A DNA stretch of 64,000 nt from Hyphomicrobium sp. (GTDB taxonomy: Bacteria > Pseudomonadota > Alphaproteobacteria > Rhizobiales > Hyphomicrobiaceae). The DNA lies in NCBI GenBank assembly GCA_017512425.1, contig JAFWGI010000005.1, positions 558,001 to 622,000 of the forward strand. Reading direction: 5' to 3'. This document shows positions 33,763-43,726 of the stretch, piece after piece. A program made the position numbers and the translations under genes. Within the stretch, counting starts at the first letter, position 1, and the number at the start of each line of letters is the position of its first letter. The notes beneath the pieces are model-generated. The model did not search any database. It was not told the DNA's origin and saw only the letters and a program-made list of their open reading frames with translations.

Positions 33763-34073
33763 CAAAATCACGAATTTTAGAGGTTAGCGGCGTTGCGCTC
33801 GAATACGTCATGCCGACGAAGGTCGGCACCCACGACATCCAGCGAGCAGAAAGATGTGGCGGACGGTTCAGAGCCAACATCAGAATGAACACGTGTAGTA
33901 CTTTTCGTAGGGTCCGGCCGGAGTTTATGCCCGCCTTAGCGGGTGCCGGGCTGACGTCTTTTCGGTTGGTTCGCAGAACGCCAGCGGGCAGCGCACCCGC
34001 TCGGCAACTGCTGCCTGGATGGGTCCCGTCGGCCCAGCAACCCAAAACTCACGAAATTTAGACGCTAGCGGCG
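33763..34073. repeat. Repeat-rich gap bounded by ~30-nt direct repeats
   Basis: Imperfect direct repeats of about 30 nt (TCACGAATTTTAGAGGTTAG-type at 33763-33793; TCACGAAATTTAGACGCTAG-type at 34043-34073) enclose palindromes at 33811-33828 (TGCCGAC-GAAG-GTCGGCA) and 33930-33943 (CCCGC-CTTA-GCGGG). No gene is supported in 33689-34194; frames there translate the repeats. Confidence 0.55.
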
Positions 34074-34194
34074 GGTCGGCGTTGCTGGCGGCCCAAACCT
34101 TGCCTAACGTGATGTGTTAGAATTCGAAATCCCGACGCCGCACGCAGCATTTGCGGGCGTTTTAACTCTCCCCGGACCGCTCAAAGAGGCCCTC

Positions 34195-35163
34195 ATGCTC
34201 GAAACTGAAACTGTGCTCGACCGTCGCCGTTTGCGCCGCTCCGTCTCATTCTGGCGCGCCGCCGGGATCGCGGGCGTGGCACTCGCGCTCGGCGCGCTGG
34301 CATTCGGCGGCGACAAACTCGCGACGCTCTCCGGCCAGAAGCAGATCGCCCGCATCGCCATCGAAGGCGCGATCAGCGAAAATCGCGATCAGCTCAAGAT
34401 GCTGAAGGACATCGCCAAGGCCGATCACGTCTCAGGCGTGCTGCTCTACGTGAACAGCCCCGGCGGCACGACGACGGGCGGCGAAGCGCTCTACGAAGGC
34501 TTGCGCGAAATCTCGAAAAACAAGCCGGTTGTCGCGCAATTTGGCACCGTCGCGGCGTCTGCCGGATATATCGTCGGTCTTGCCACCGATCACATCGTGG
34601 CGCGCGGCAACACGATTACCGGCTCTGTCGGCGTCATCGTGCAGTGGCCGGAATTCGTCGAACTGCTGGGCAAGGTCGGCGTCAAGGTCAACGAGGTTAA
34701 GAGCGGTCCGTTGAAAGCTTCGCCGTCGCCGTTCGAGCCGCTCGACGAGGGCGGCCGCAAGGTCGCCGAAGGTATGGTCAACGACGGCTTCAAGTGGTTC
34801 CTGTCGCTCGTCGAGGAACGCCGCGGCATCAAGCCGGCTGACGTTCCGGGCCTCGTCGACGGCCGCATTTTCTCTGGCCGTGAGGCGCTCGCCGTGAAGC
34901 TGGTCGATCAGATCGGCGGCGAGGACGAGGCGGTCGCTTGGCTGAAAGACGTCAAGAAAATCGACGCCAACGCCACTGTCGTCGACTGGAAACCAACGTC
35001 GTCATCGAGCCCGTTTGGCCTGGGCGCGCTCGCTGGACGGGCGTTTGCGGCCGTTTTCGGCCAGCAGGCGGGACAACTGGTGCAGGCGTTCTTCGCCGAC
35101 AGCCGTATTTCAACCCTTGGTCTTGACGGCCTCGTTTCTGTTTGGCATCCTTCTGAAAAATAA
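34195..35163 (+). CDS. sppA: Signal peptide peptidase SppA
   Basis: A membrane serine protease that degrades cleaved signal peptides. From the ATG at 34195 (AGAGG upstream) it is 322 residues, the short 36K-type form. A single membrane anchor lies at about 22-40. The protease core has ALEYVNSPGG-type strand LLYVNSPGGTTTGGEALYEG, nucleophile Ser122 in TVAASAGYIVG and general-base Lys174 in SGPLKASPSPF. It is followed by ihfB after 31 nt, a pairing common in alphaproteobacteria. Confidence 0.94.
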   Translation: MLETETVLDRRRLRRSVSFWRAAGIAGVALALGALAFGGDKLATLSGQKQIARIAIEGAISENRDQLKMLKDIAKADHVSGVLLYVNSPGGTTTGGEALYEGLREISKNKPVVAQFGTVAASAGYIVGLATDHIVARGNTITGSVGVIVQWPEFVELLGKVGVKVNEVKSGPLKASPSPFEPLDEGGRKVAEGMVNDGFKWFLSLVEERRGIKPADVPGLVDGRIFSGREALAVKLVDQIGGEDEAVAWLKDVKKIDANATVVDWKPTSSSSPFGLGALAGRAFAAVFGQQAGQLVQAFFADSRISTLGLDGLVSVWHPSEK

Positions 35164-35194
35164 AGAAAATTGATCGCTAGCTGGGGAGCGAGAC

Positions 35195-35488
35195 GTGATC
35201 AAATCAGAACTGGTGCAGAAAATTGCCACGACCAATCCACATCTCTATCATCGAGATGTGGAGCGTATCGTGAATGTCATTTTCGACGAGATTGTCGATG
35301 CGCTCGCGCGCGGCGATCGGGTCGAGCTTCGCGGCTTCGGTGCCTTCACCGTCAAGCATCGCGCAGCCCGGCAGGGCCGCAATCCGCGGACGGGAACGAC
35401 AGTGTCTGTCGCCGAAAAATTCGTGCCGTTCTTCAAGACTGGCAAGGAATTGCGCGACAAACTGAACAAAGTCAAAAGCCAGCACTGA
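35195..35488 (+). CDS. ihfB: Integration host factor subunit beta
   Basis: A 97-residue DNA-bending protein of the HU/IHF family that pairs with IHF-alpha. It shows [16 protein letters not shown], the dimer helices, [20 protein letters not shown] and the minor-groove arm [12 protein letters not shown] with its intercalating proline. A GTG start at 35195 is preceded by GGGGAG. Ending [11 protein letters not shown] is typical of the beta chain. Confidence 0.96.
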   Translation: MIKSELVQKIATTNPHLYHRDVERIVNVIFDEIVDALARGDRVELRGFGAFTVKHRAARQGRNPRTGTTVSVAEKFVPFFKTGKELRDKLNKVKSQH

Positions 35489-35607
35489 CCGTCTCGCGCT
35501 AAGGCGCTATAGATGGGCTGGCATTCGGACGAGACGCATTGCGCGCCAGCGATCGCCATCGCATTGGGCCAATGTGTGATCTCGTTGATCAAAGCATGAG
35601 GTGATCC

Positions 35608-35955
35608 GTGTTGCGGCGTATGCTTTCGGTTCTGATCGCGTTTCCTCTCGGTGCTGTGCTCGTCGCGATTGCGATTTCCAATCGTCATCCGGTGCAACTG
35701 ATCCTCGATCCGTTCCGCCCCGAGACGCCGGCGTTTTCGATCGAGCTTCCATTCTACGCGTATCTGCTGGGCGCGCTTGTCGTAGGCGTGATCCTCGGCG
35801 GCATCGCGACGTGGATGGGACAAAGCCGTTGGCGCAAGACGGCGCGCACACAAGGTCATCGCGCACAGCGCTTCCAGGCCGAAGCCGATCGCTTGGCGCG
35901 CGAGCGCGACGCAAATATCGCCTCGGCGAAATCGCTCGCGATTGCAGGCCGCTGA
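35608..35955 (+). CDS. lapA: LapA-domain (DUF1049) membrane protein
   Basis: A 115-residue inner-membrane protein with two helices (about 7-24 and 48-70) separated by a short periplasmic loop containing PFRPETPAFSIELPF, then a cytoplasmic coiled-coil tail (SRWRKTARTQGHRAQRFQAEADRLARERD). This is the LapA/YciS pattern; in E. coli LapA works with LapB in controlling lipopolysaccharide synthesis, but no lapB lies here. GTG start with GAGG upstream. Confidence 0.82.
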   Translation: MLRRMLSVLIAFPLGAVLVAIAISNRHPVQLILDPFRPETPAFSIELPFYAYLLGALVVGVILGGIATWMGQSRWRKTARTQGHRAQRFQAEADRLARERDANIASAKSLAIAGR

Positions 35956-35986
35956 TGATCAACGTTTGCAGGAACGCGGTGCCAGC

Positions 35987-36220
35987 ATGGATGGTGTGAC
36001 GCTGTTGGGTGCCGGTTCCGTCACGGCCATGCTGTTGTTCTACGCCTTTGAAGACGAAAGCCTGTGGCTGGTGCTCGGCTTCGCGATCTCGTGCGCGTTG
36101 CTGGCGGTCTACGGCTTCATGCTTGGCAACTGGCCGATGGCAATCGTCGGCGCGGTCTGGTCTTTGATCGCGCTGAAGCGCTGGCAAAAGCGCCGCCTTG
36201 CGGGCAAACCCGCCGCGTGA
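35987..36220 (+). CDS. Small membrane protein
   Basis: A 77-residue hydrophobic protein, probably three short helices (TLLGAGSVTAMLLFYAFE, LWLVLGFAISCALLAVYGFM, WPMAIVGAVWSLIALKRW) with a basic C-terminus. It resembles the small CBU_0592/YgjV-like membrane proteins but I am not sure of the family. It sits between lapA and trpF, the latter starting 12 nt after its stop, so may be co-transcribed. Function unknown. Confidence 0.65.
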   Translation: MDGVTLLGAGSVTAMLLFYAFEDESLWLVLGFAISCALLAVYGFMLGNWPMAIVGAVWSLIALKRWQKRRLAGKPAA

Positions 36221-36231
36221 AACGGTAGGCA

Positions 36232-36894
36232 ATGACCGTCCAAGTCAAAATTTGTGGGATATCGACCGAGGCAGCGCTCGACGCGGCGATCGGCGGCGGT
36301 GCGGATTACGTTGGTCTTGTCAGCTATCCGAAAAGTCCGCGTCACGTCGAACCGCCGTTGGCGCAACGGCTCGCGGCGCACGCGCGTTCGAAGCGCGCAG
36401 ACATCCAGGTCGTTGCGCTTGTGGTTGATGCGGACGATCGCACGCTGCGCACTTTGAACGAGAGCGTCAAGCCGGACATCATTCAACTGCACGGCAGCGA
36501 GACGCCGGAACGCGTTGGCGTCATCGCGGCGATGACGGGGCGGGCGATCTGGAAAGCCGTCAGCGTTAGCTCGCGCGACGGCGTTGTTGCGGCCGGCGCC
36601 TATCTCAGGCCGGGGTGCGCCGATCTCATACTTTTTGATGCCAAGCCGTCGGACGCGGCAGGTGCGCTGCCGGGCGGCAACGGTCTCGCGTTCGATTGGA
36701 GAATGCTGGATGCTTGGTCTCGGCCGTTCGTGCTTGCGGGCGGCCTGACGCCGGGCAACGTCGCGGCGGCAATCGAATTGACGGGGGCTCCAATCGTCGA
36801 TGTTTCGTCAGGCGTCGAAAGCGCGCCGGGCGTCAAAGACCCCGAGTTGATCCGCCGCTTCCTAGACGCGGCAAAGACCGCTAAGCAGCGTTAG
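36232..36894 (+). CDS. trpF: Phosphoribosylanthranilate isomerase
   Basis: Third dedicated step of tryptophan synthesis, an Amadori rearrangement of N-(5-phosphoribosyl)anthranilate. The 220-residue TIM barrel has the catalytic Cys in VQVKICGIST, VGLVSYPKSPRHV, the Asp in VVALVVDADD, IIQLHGSETPE, and the phosphate loop LAGGLTPGNVAAAI followed by VDVSSGVESAPGVKD. Length is normal. It lies upstream of trpB and trpA, the usual Rhizobiales trpFBA order, but a palindromic repeat is inserted in the trpF-trpB gap. Confidence 0.96.
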   Translation: MTVQVKICGISTEAALDAAIGGGADYVGLVSYPKSPRHVEPPLAQRLAAHARSKRADIQVVALVVDADDRTLRTLNESVKPDIIQLHGSETPERVGVIAAMTGRAIWKAVSVSSRDGVVAAGAYLRPGCADLILFDAKPSDAAGALPGGNGLAFDWRMLDAWSRPFVLAGGLTPGNVAAAIELTGAPIVDVSSGVESAPGVKDPELIRRFLDAAKTAKQR

Positions 36895-36898
36895 CATT

Positions 36899-37032
36899 CC
36901 CTCTCCCCATTCCTCTGCGCTTGGAATGGGGCTTGGAATGGGGAGAGGGTTAGGGTGAGGGGCAGCGTCTTGCACCGTTGTTGCGGCTGCCCCTCACCCT
37001 AGCCCTCTCCCCGTGAAGGACGGGGAGAGGGG
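36899..37032. repeat. Long inverted repeat between trpF and trpB
   Basis: GGGGAGAGGGTTAGGGTGAG (from 36940) pairs with CTCACCCTAGCCCTCTCCCC (to 37012) to make a near-perfect ~27-bp stem with an ~18-nt loop. Outer CCCTCTCCCC and GGGGAGAGGGG elements add further pairing. It belongs to the same family as the cluster at 29448-29622. Confidence 0.85.
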
Positions 37033-37055
37033 ATAAACATTAAGGACCGTTCTAT

Positions 37056-38297
37056 ATGGCCACGACAACGCAGAAATCCGGTGAGGCCAAGCTCAACAGC
37101 TATATGGGCGGCCCGGATGAAAAAGGATTCTTCGGATTGTTCGGCGGCCGCTTCGTCGCTGAAACGCTGATGCCGCTGATCCTCGATCTCGAACGCGCCT
37201 ACGACGCCGCAAAGGCCGATCCGACATTCCAGGCCGAGATCGATCACCTCAACCTGCATTACGCCGGCCGTCCAAGCCCGCTCTATCACGCCGACCGCAT
37301 GACGAAAGAACTCGGCGGCGCGAAAATCTACTTCAAGCGCGACGAGCTCAATCACACGGGTTCGCACAAGATCAACAACTGCCTCGGGCAGATCTTGCTC
37401 GCGATGCGCATGGGCAAGACGCGTATCATCGCGGAGACGGGCGCAGGCCAGCACGGCGTTGCCGTTGCGACGGTTTGCGCGAAGTACGGCCTGCCATGCG
37501 AAATTTATATGGGCGCGGTGGATGTGGAGCGTCAGGCGCCGAACGTCGCCCGCATGAAGCTGCTCGGCGCGAAGCTCAATCCGGTATCGTCGGGCGCGGG
37601 CACGCTCAAAGACGCGATGAATGAAGCGCTGCGCGATTGGGTCACCAACGTGCGTGACACGTATTATCTGATCGGCACGGCGGCAGGTCCGCATCCGTAT
37701 CCGGCGATGGTGCGCGACTTTCAGTCGATTATCGGAAAAGAGACGCGCGAGCAGATGATGGCGCTCGAAGGCCGCTTGCCGGATACGCTGGTTGCGTGCA
37801 TCGGCGGCGGGTCGAACGCGATCGGGCTGTTTCATCCGTTCCTCGATGACGCGGGCGTTTCGATTTACGGCGTCGAAGCGGGCGGGCACGGGCTCGATGT
37901 CGAGAACGGTCATGCCGCGTCGATGACGGGCGGCACGCCGGGCGTCCTGCATGGCAATCGCACGTATCTGCTGCAGGATGCCGACGGGCAAATTCTCGAA
38001 GGCCACTCGATTTCGGCAGGTCTCGACTATCCAGGCGTCGGGCCGGAACATGCCTGGCTCAAGAACAACGGTCGCGTGAATTACGTCGCGATTACCGACA
38101 AGGAAGCGCTTGAAGCGCTTCAGTTCTGCACGCGCATGGAGGGCATCATTCCGGCGCTTGAGCCAAGTCACGCGCTGGCGCACGTCATGAAGCTCGCGCC
38201 GACGCTGCCGAAAGACAATCTGCTCGTGATGAATTTGTGCGGTCGTGGTGACAAAGACCTCTTCACCGTCGCCAAGGCTCTGGGAATGAAGATTTGA
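37056..38297 (+). CDS. trpB: Tryptophan synthase beta chain
   Basis: Joins indole and serine using pyridoxal phosphate. The 413-residue protein has [14 protein letters not shown] with the PLP Lys at 105, [12 protein letters not shown] with the conserved Glu, the phosphate loop [12 protein letters not shown] and [12 protein letters not shown]. It follows AAGGA and overlaps nothing upstream. trpA begins 2 nt after its TGA, so the two are co-translated, as expected for subunits of one complex. Confidence 0.97.
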   Translation: MATTTQKSGEAKLNSYMGGPDEKGFFGLFGGRFVAETLMPLILDLERAYDAAKADPTFQAEIDHLNLHYAGRPSPLYHADRMTKELGGAKIYFKRDELNHTGSHKINNCLGQILLAMRMGKTRIIAETGAGQHGVAVATVCAKYGLPCEIYMGAVDVERQAPNVARMKLLGAKLNPVSSGAGTLKDAMNEALRDWVTNVRDTYYLIGTAAGPHPYPAMVRDFQSIIGKETREQMMALEGRLPDTLVACIGGGSNAIGLFHPFLDDAGVSIYGVEAGGHGLDVENGHAASMTGGTPGVLHGNRTYLLQDADGQILEGHSISAGLDYPGVGPEHAWLKNNGRVNYVAITDKEALEALQFCTRMEGIIPALEPSHALAHVMKLAPTLPKDNLLVMNLCGRGDKDLFTVAKALGMKI

Positions 38298-38299
38298 GA

Positions 38300-39127
38300 A
38301 TGACAAACGCTACACGCATCGACGCGCGCTTCGCTGAACTCAAAAAACAAAATCGTCCGGCGCTCGTGACGTTCATTTCGGCCGGCGATCCCGACCTCGC
38401 GACGAGCGAGAAAATTCTCAGCGGCTTGCCAAGCGCGGGTGCCGACATCATCGAACTCGGCATGCCGTTTTCCGATCCGATGGCCGATGGACCGGCGATC
38501 CAGGCGTCGTCATTGCGCGCGCTAAAGAACGGTCAGACGATGACCAAGACGCTCGCGATGGTGCGCCGCTTCCGCGAGACGGACAGCGCAACGCCGATCG
38601 TGCTGATGGGCTACTACAATCCGATCTACGTCTACGGCAACGCCAAGTTCATCGCCGACGCCAAGGCCGCCGGCGTCGATGGCCTGATCGTTGTCGATGT
38701 GCCGCCGGAAGCTGATGACGAACTCTGCTTGCCGGCCGTCGAGGCCGGTCTCAATTTCATTCGCCTCGCGACGCCGACGACGGACGACAAGCGCCTGCCC
38801 GCGGTTCTCAGCAACACGTCCGGCTTCGTTTACTATGTGTCCATCACGGGTATTACCGGCGCGGCCGCCCCGGTCGTCGATGACGTCCACGACCAGGTGA
38901 AGCGCATCAAAGGGCAGACGCCACTGCCCGTGGTTGTTGGCTTTGGCGTCCGCTCAGGACCGCAGGCAAAGGCGATCTCGCGCGGTGCGGACGGCGTCGT
39001 CGTCGGCTCGGCCATCGTCTCCACAATTGAGAAGTCCTTGGGAACAAAGGAAGAAGCGACGCCGGCAACCGTCAGCGGGGTGCTCGCGCTGGTTAACGAA
39101 CTCGGTGCGGCACTACGGTCGGCTTGA
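38300..39127 (+). CDS. trpA: Tryptophan synthase alpha chain
   Basis: Splits indole-3-glycerol phosphate into indole, which passes to TrpB. A 275-residue TIM barrel with catalytic Glu52 in [17 protein letters not shown] and Asp63, [13 protein letters not shown] and [15 protein letters not shown] for phosphate binding. The ATG at 38300 is chosen over a TTG overlapping the trpB stop, matching the usual MT-xx-RIDxRF start. It is followed by accD after 242 nt. Confidence 0.97.
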   Translation: MTNATRIDARFAELKKQNRPALVTFISAGDPDLATSEKILSGLPSAGADIIELGMPFSDPMADGPAIQASSLRALKNGQTMTKTLAMVRRFRETDSATPIVLMGYYNPIYVYGNAKFIADAKAAGVDGLIVVDVPPEADDELCLPAVEAGLNFIRLATPTTDDKRLPAVLSNTSGFVYYVSITGITGAAAPVVDDVHDQVKRIKGQTPLPVVVGFGVRSGPQAKAISRGADGVVVGSAIVSTIEKSLGTKEEATPATVSGVLALVNELGAALRSA

Positions 39128-39369
39128 CCCGGCTAAAGGATATCCACCAAAAGGACTGCCGGGGTGCCATAATGACCCCATATCTAGGAAGCTGAGCCTA
39201 GCGTGGTGCTGGGCGAAACGCTAAATAGCAGGACTTGCAGTAGTGCAGGGACTGGGAAGCCGCGCCGCACGGCCTCGTCATTTGCTTGACGCCAGATGCC
39301 GGCAGATGCGCGCCCGAGTTTCGACCGAGCATTGAAAGCTCCGGTCTAGGCCACAAGGAGCTAATCGCA

Positions 39370-40449
39370 GTGAACTGGATCAACAACGTTGTCCGTCCCA
39401 AGATCAGCGGACTGTTGTCTACCACGAAACGCGACGTGCCGGACAACCTTTGGGTCAAATGCCCCGAGAGCGGTCAGATGGTCTTTTACAAAGACCTCGA
39501 GGCCAACCAATTCGTCGTGCCCGGCTCCAACTATCATATGCGTCTCGCGGCCGATCAGCGGCTGACGCATCTTTTCGACGGTGGACAATACAAGCTCGTC
39601 AGCGTGCCGGCTGTAACGCAAGACCCGCTCAAATTCCGCGACGGCCGCAAATACACCGATCGCTTGAGAGACGCGAAAACCGAAACGAAACTCGAAGACG
39701 CCGTCCTTGTCGGTGAAGGTCTTCTTGAAGGCCGCCAGGTCGTCTCGGCGGTACAAGATTTCCGCTTTATGGCCGGTTCGCTCGGCATGGCCGCGGGTGA
39801 AGCGCTCATCACGGGCATGTTGCGCGCCGTCGAATTGAAGGCGCCGTTTATTCTGTTCGCGGCATCGGGTGGCGCGCGTATGCAGGAAGGTATCCTGTCG
39901 CTGATGCAGATGCCGCGCGTGACGATCGCCGTGCAGCGTTTGCGCGACAGTCGACTGCCGTACATCGTCGTGTTGACCGACCCGACGACGGGTGGCGTGA
40001 CGGCTTCGTATGCGATGCTTGGCGACGTCCACATCGCCGAACCCGGCGCGCTGATCTGCTTCGCCGGTCCGCGCGTTATCCAGCAGACGATCCGCGAACA
40101 GTTGCCCGATGGGTTCCAGCGTTCGGAATATCTGCTGTCGCATGGCATGGTCGACATGGTCGTGCATCGCCACCAGATGCGCGAGACGCTGGCGCGTCTC
40201 TGTTCGCTTTTCATGGGTGGCGTTGATGCGACGAAGGGCAAGGACGCGCGCAAGATGAATGGCCGCCCCTATGTCAATGGCGCGTCGGTCGACAGCAAAG
40301 TGATCGAAACGGCGGCACGGGAAGCCGGTATCACCGAAGCTGAAGTCGTGCCGAACAGCCAGCGCTTCGAGCCGGGCCGCGGTGACAAAGCCAAGCGCGA
40401 TGGCGACACCGGTACGGCAAATCCTAAAGACGCGGGCCGTGGCGCTTAA
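39370..40449 (+). CDS. accD: Acetyl-CoA carboxylase carboxyltransferase subunit beta
   Basis: With AccA it transfers carboxyl from biotin to acetyl-CoA, the first step of fatty-acid synthesis. A GTG at 39370 preceded by AAGGAG gives 359 residues. The carboxyltransferase core is clear: [51 protein letters not shown] and [13 protein letters not shown]. The N-terminal zinc ribbon that in E. coli has four Cys here reads [10 protein letters not shown] and VVPGSNYH: only one Cys remains. Loss of this ribbon is known among rhizobial AccD proteins. accD-folC is the usual order. Confidence 0.96.
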   Translation: MNWINNVVRPKISGLLSTTKRDVPDNLWVKCPESGQMVFYKDLEANQFVVPGSNYHMRLAADQRLTHLFDGGQYKLVSVPAVTQDPLKFRDGRKYTDRLRDAKTETKLEDAVLVGEGLLEGRQVVSAVQDFRFMAGSLGMAAGEALITGMLRAVELKAPFILFAASGGARMQEGILSLMQMPRVTIAVQRLRDSRLPYIVVLTDPTTGGVTASYAMLGDVHIAEPGALICFAGPRVIQQTIREQLPDGFQRSEYLLSHGMVDMVVHRHQMRETLARLCSLFMGGVDATKGKDARKMNGRPYVNGASVDSKVIETAAREAGITEAEVVPNSQRFEPGRGDKAKRDGDTGTANPKDAGRGA

Positions 40450-40525
40450 GCAGCGCGTTTGTTATAATTGGCCGTTATGAGACTGGCGCGTGACCGGTTC
40501 CGGTCGCCTTAGAGTTTGTCCGCGC

Positions 40526-41875
40526 ATGACCACCACGACCAAACGCCCGACCAGCGATGCGCTGCTTGCAGAGATGATGCTGCTGCATCCGAAGCTGATC
40601 GATCTGTCGCTCGGCCGCGTCGTCAAGCTTCTGGCCAAGCTCGGTCATCCTGAAACGAAACTGCCGCCCGTCGTGCATATCGCGGGTACCAACGGCAAGG
40701 GCTCGGTCACCGCGTATCTCAAAGCGATGATCGAAACGTCCGGTAAGCGCGTGCATGCCTATACGTCACCGCATCTCGTGCGCTTCCACGAGCGCATCGT
40801 GCTCGCCGGCAGTGACGGCATATCGCGCGCGATCGATGAGGATGCGCTTGTCGACGTATTGATGCGCGTGCGCGCTGTCAACGATGGCGATAACATCACG
40901 CAATTCGAAATTACGACGGCCGCGGCGTTCCTTGCTTTCAGCGAGACGCCGGCGGACGTCGTGCTGCTTGAGGTTGGACTCGGCGGCCGCCTGGATGCGA
41001 CGAACGTGATTGCCAATCCCGCTGTCACGGTGATCACGCCGATCTCGATGGATCATGCCGAAAAGCTCGGTCCGACGCTCGATAAGATCGCCATCGAAAA
41101 GGCCGGCATCCTGAAGCGCGGCGTCACCGGCGTGATCTCGCAGCAGCTCGGCGAGGTGCTGCACGTGATCGAGGACAAGGCGCGCAAAGCCGGTGCGCCG
41201 CTGCTCGTCTGGGGGCAGGATTTCGACGCCTACGAACAAAGCGGGCGGCTGGTCGTGCAGATGAACGAAGAACTGCTCGATCTACCGCTTCCGGCGCTCG
41301 CGGGGCGGCATCAAATCGTCAATGCCGGGACGGCCGTTGCGGCGGCGGTGCAGCTCGCGCGCAAACTGCCGTCGCTCGGCCTCGATGATGCCGCGATCGG
41401 GCGCGGATTGCGGTCGGTCGAGTGGCCGGCCCGGATGCAGCGCCTGACGTCTGGTCCGCTACTGGAAATCCTCGGTGCCGATGCCGAGCTGTGGCTCGAC
41501 GGCGGGCATAACCCGGCGGCCGGCGACATGCTCGCGGATACGCTCGCAGGCTTCGAAGAGAAGGCGCCCAAGCCCGTTTACCTTGTGGTCGGCATGATGG
41601 GCCAGAAAGATGCGCTGGGCTTCCTCGCACCGTTCAGGGGCCTTGTGAGGGGTATTTATACGGTGCCAATCCCCGGTGCCCACGAAACGCCGCATAGTCA
41701 GGAGAACCTTGCGGAGGTTGCGCAGAGCGCCGGACTGCAAGCGATTGATCGCGAGAGTGTGATCGCAGCACTGGAGACAATTGCTGCACTGCCGAAGGGC
41801 CCGAAGCGCGTGCTGATTTGCGGCTCACTTTACTTGGCTGGCCACGTTTTAAGTCTGCAGGAATCCGCTTTGTAA
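40526..41875 (+). CDS. folC: Folylpolyglutamate synthase / dihydrofolate synthase
   Basis: Adds glutamate to dihydropteroate and folates. A 449-residue Mur-ligase-type enzyme with the P-loop HIAGTNGKGSVTAYLK, the TSPHLVRFHERI segment, LLEVGLGGRLDATNV, SMDHAEKLGPTLDKIAIEKAGI and WLDGGHNPAA in the C-terminal domain. It is 76 nt after accD and has the usual alphaproteobacterial start MTTTTKRPTSDALLAEMMLL. Confidence 0.95.
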   Translation: MTTTTKRPTSDALLAEMMLLHPKLIDLSLGRVVKLLAKLGHPETKLPPVVHIAGTNGKGSVTAYLKAMIETSGKRVHAYTSPHLVRFHERIVLAGSDGISRAIDEDALVDVLMRVRAVNDGDNITQFEITTAAAFLAFSETPADVVLLEVGLGGRLDATNVIANPAVTVITPISMDHAEKLGPTLDKIAIEKAGILKRGVTGVISQQLGEVLHVIEDKARKAGAPLLVWGQDFDAYEQSGRLVVQMNEELLDLPLPALAGRHQIVNAGTAVAAAVQLARKLPSLGLDDAAIGRGLRSVEWPARMQRLTSGPLLEILGADAELWLDGGHNPAAGDMLADTLAGFEEKAPKPVYLVVGMMGQKDALGFLAPFRGLVRGIYTVPIPGAHETPHSQENLAEVAQSAGLQAIDRESVIAALETIAALPKGPKRVLICGSLYLAGHVLSLQESAL

Positions 41876-42010
41876 TTGGTCGAAGTTGGCGCGCATCAAA
41901 CCAACCCCCAACTAAGGAACAAGCACCTCTCCCTGTTCAATGCTTCGGCGCCTCGCTATTGTGCCGCCCAAATAACAACAAAACACGATCACCCTAGGAG
42001 GAGACATCAC

Positions 42011-43531
42011 ATGCAACATGTCGCTATGGACAAGTTGAAAGGCACGCAGGTCATCAAGCCGCGTTACGATAACTATATCGGCGGCAAGTGGGTTGCTCCT
42101 GTTCGCGGCCAGTACTTCAAGAACATCACGCCGATCACCGGTCAGGAAATCTGCGAGATCGCACGTTCGACGGCGGAAGACATCGAGCTGGCGCTGGACG
42201 CAGCTCACAAGGCTCGCGTTGCCTGGGGCCGCACGTCTCCGGCCGAGCGTTCCAAAATTCTGCTCAAGATCGCTGACCGTATGGAAGCGAACCTCGACGT
42301 CATCGCGCTCTGCGAGTCGATCGACAACGGCAAGCCGATCCGCGAAACGACGTTTGCTGACGTGCCGCTGGGCATCGACCACTGGCGTTATTACGCCGGC
42401 TGCATCCGCGCTCAGGAAGGCACGATCTCGGAAATCGATCACGATACGATCGCCTACCACTTCCATGAGCCGATCGGCGTCGTCGGTCAGATCATTCCGT
42501 GGAACTTCCCGCTGCTGATGGCGGTCTGGAAGCTCGCGCCGGCACTCGCCGCCGGTAACTGCGTCGTGCTGAAGCCAGCCGAACAGACCCCGATGTCGAT
42601 CATGGTGCTGATGGAAATCATCGGCGACCTGATCCCGGAAGGCGTCGTCAACGTCGTCAACGGTTTCGGCGTCGAAGCCGGCAAGCCGCTCGCTCAGAAC
42701 AAGCGTATCGGCAAGGTCGCCTTCACGGGTGAAACGTCGACGGGCCGTCTGATCATGCAGTACGCTTCGGAAAACATCATTCCGAGCACCGTGGAGCTGG
42801 GCGGCAAGTCGCCGAACATCTTCTTCGCCGACGTCATGGATGCGGACGACGAATACTTCGACAAGTGCCTCGAAGGATTCACGCTGTTCGCGCTCAACCA
42901 GGGCGAAGTTTGTACCTGCCCGAGCCGCGCACTCATCCAGCGTTCGATCTACGAAAAGTTCATGGATCGCGCGTTGCAGCGCGTCGCCAAGATCAAGCAG
43001 GGTCATCCGCTCGATATGACGACGATGATCGGCGCGCAGGCATCGAACGACCAGCTCGAAAAGATCCTGAGCTACGTCGACATCGGCCGCGGCGAAGGCG
43101 CTCGCGTTCTTGCAGGCGGCAAGCGCGCGTCGCATCAGGGCGAGATCGCCAACGGCTACTACGTCGAGCCGACGGTTCTCGAAGGCCACAACAAGATGCG
43201 CGTGTTCCAGGAAGAAATCTTCGGACCGGTGCTCGCCGTCACGACCTTCGAAACGCCGGAAGAAGCGCTCCAGATCGCCAACGACACGCTGTACGGCCTC
43301 GGCTCGGGCGTGTGGACGCGTAACGGCACGCAGGCCTATCGCTTCGGCCGCGAAATCCAGGCGGGTCGCGTTTGGACCAACTGCTATCACCTCTATCCGG
43401 CACACGCCGCATTCGGTGGCTACAAGCAGTCGGGTATCGGCCGCGAAACGCACAAGATGATGCTCGATCACTATCAGCAGACCAAGAACATGCTGGTCAG
43501 CTACAGCCCGAAGGCGCTCGGCTTCTTCTAA
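42011..43531 (+). CDS. NAD-dependent aldehyde dehydrogenase (ExaC/AldB type)
   Basis: Oxidises acetaldehyde or a similar short aldehyde to the acid. 506 residues, the length of ExaC/acetaldehyde dehydrogenase II. Catalytic residues are present: Asn165 in IIPWNFPL, Glu262 in VELGGKSP, Cys301 in [11 protein letters not shown], and the [13 protein letters not shown] motif. A very strong Shine-Dalgarno (AGGAGGAG) and highly biased codon use indicate abundant expression. Two DUF779 genes and an isochorismatase-type hydrolase follow; DUF779 next to this dehydrogenase type is a recurring association. An intrinsic terminator lies right after it, so downstream genes need their own promoter or read-through. 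Confidence 0.94.
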   Translation: MQHVAMDKLKGTQVIKPRYDNYIGGKWVAPVRGQYFKNITPITGQEICEIARSTAEDIELALDAAHKARVAWGRTSPAERSKILLKIADRMEANLDVIALCESIDNGKPIRETTFADVPLGIDHWRYYAGCIRAQEGTISEIDHDTIAYHFHEPIGVVGQIIPWNFPLLMAVWKLAPALAAGNCVVLKPAEQTPMSIMVLMEIIGDLIPEGVVNVVNGFGVEAGKPLAQNKRIGKVAFTGETSTGRLIMQYASENIIPSTVELGGKSPNIFFADVMDADDEYFDKCLEGFTLFALNQGEVCTCPSRALIQRSIYEKFMDRALQRVAKIKQGHPLDMTTMIGAQASNDQLEKILSYVDIGRGEGARVLAGGKRASHQGEIANGYYVEPTVLEGHNKMRVFQEEIFGPVLAVTTFETPEEALQIANDTLYGLGSGVWTRNGTQAYRFGREIQAGRVWTNCYHLYPAHAAFGGYKQSGIGRETHKMMLDHYQQTKNMLVSYSPKALGFF

Positions 43532-43554
43532 GGCGCATTCGGACTTGCCAATTG

Positions 43555-43588
43555 AAGGGTACGGGGCTGCAAAGCTCCGCACCTTTTT
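43555..43588 (+). terminator. Rho-independent terminator of aldehyde dehydrogenase
   Basis: AAGGGTACGGGGCT - GCAA - AGCTCCGCACCTTTTT: 14-position stem with one mismatch and two G-U pairs followed by T5, 24 nt after the stop codon. Confidence 0.82.
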
Positions 43589-43726
43589 CATTGTCTTTTT
43601 CGATGTGGCGCAGCTCCACGCACGCGAAATGCGCGTTTGCCTATTTCAATCAAGGTGCGGCGCTACTACCTTCAATGACGAGAACGTTCGCGATCACGTT
43701 TGGACAAACGGCACTGGAGATGCGCA

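Noticed and set aside
33386..34045. 219-codon minus-strand frame over the small gene and repeats upstream of sppA.
   Set aside because: It is antisense to the 85-residue gene and its remainder is translated repeat (e.g. SWVPTFVGMT, a typical product of these palindromes).
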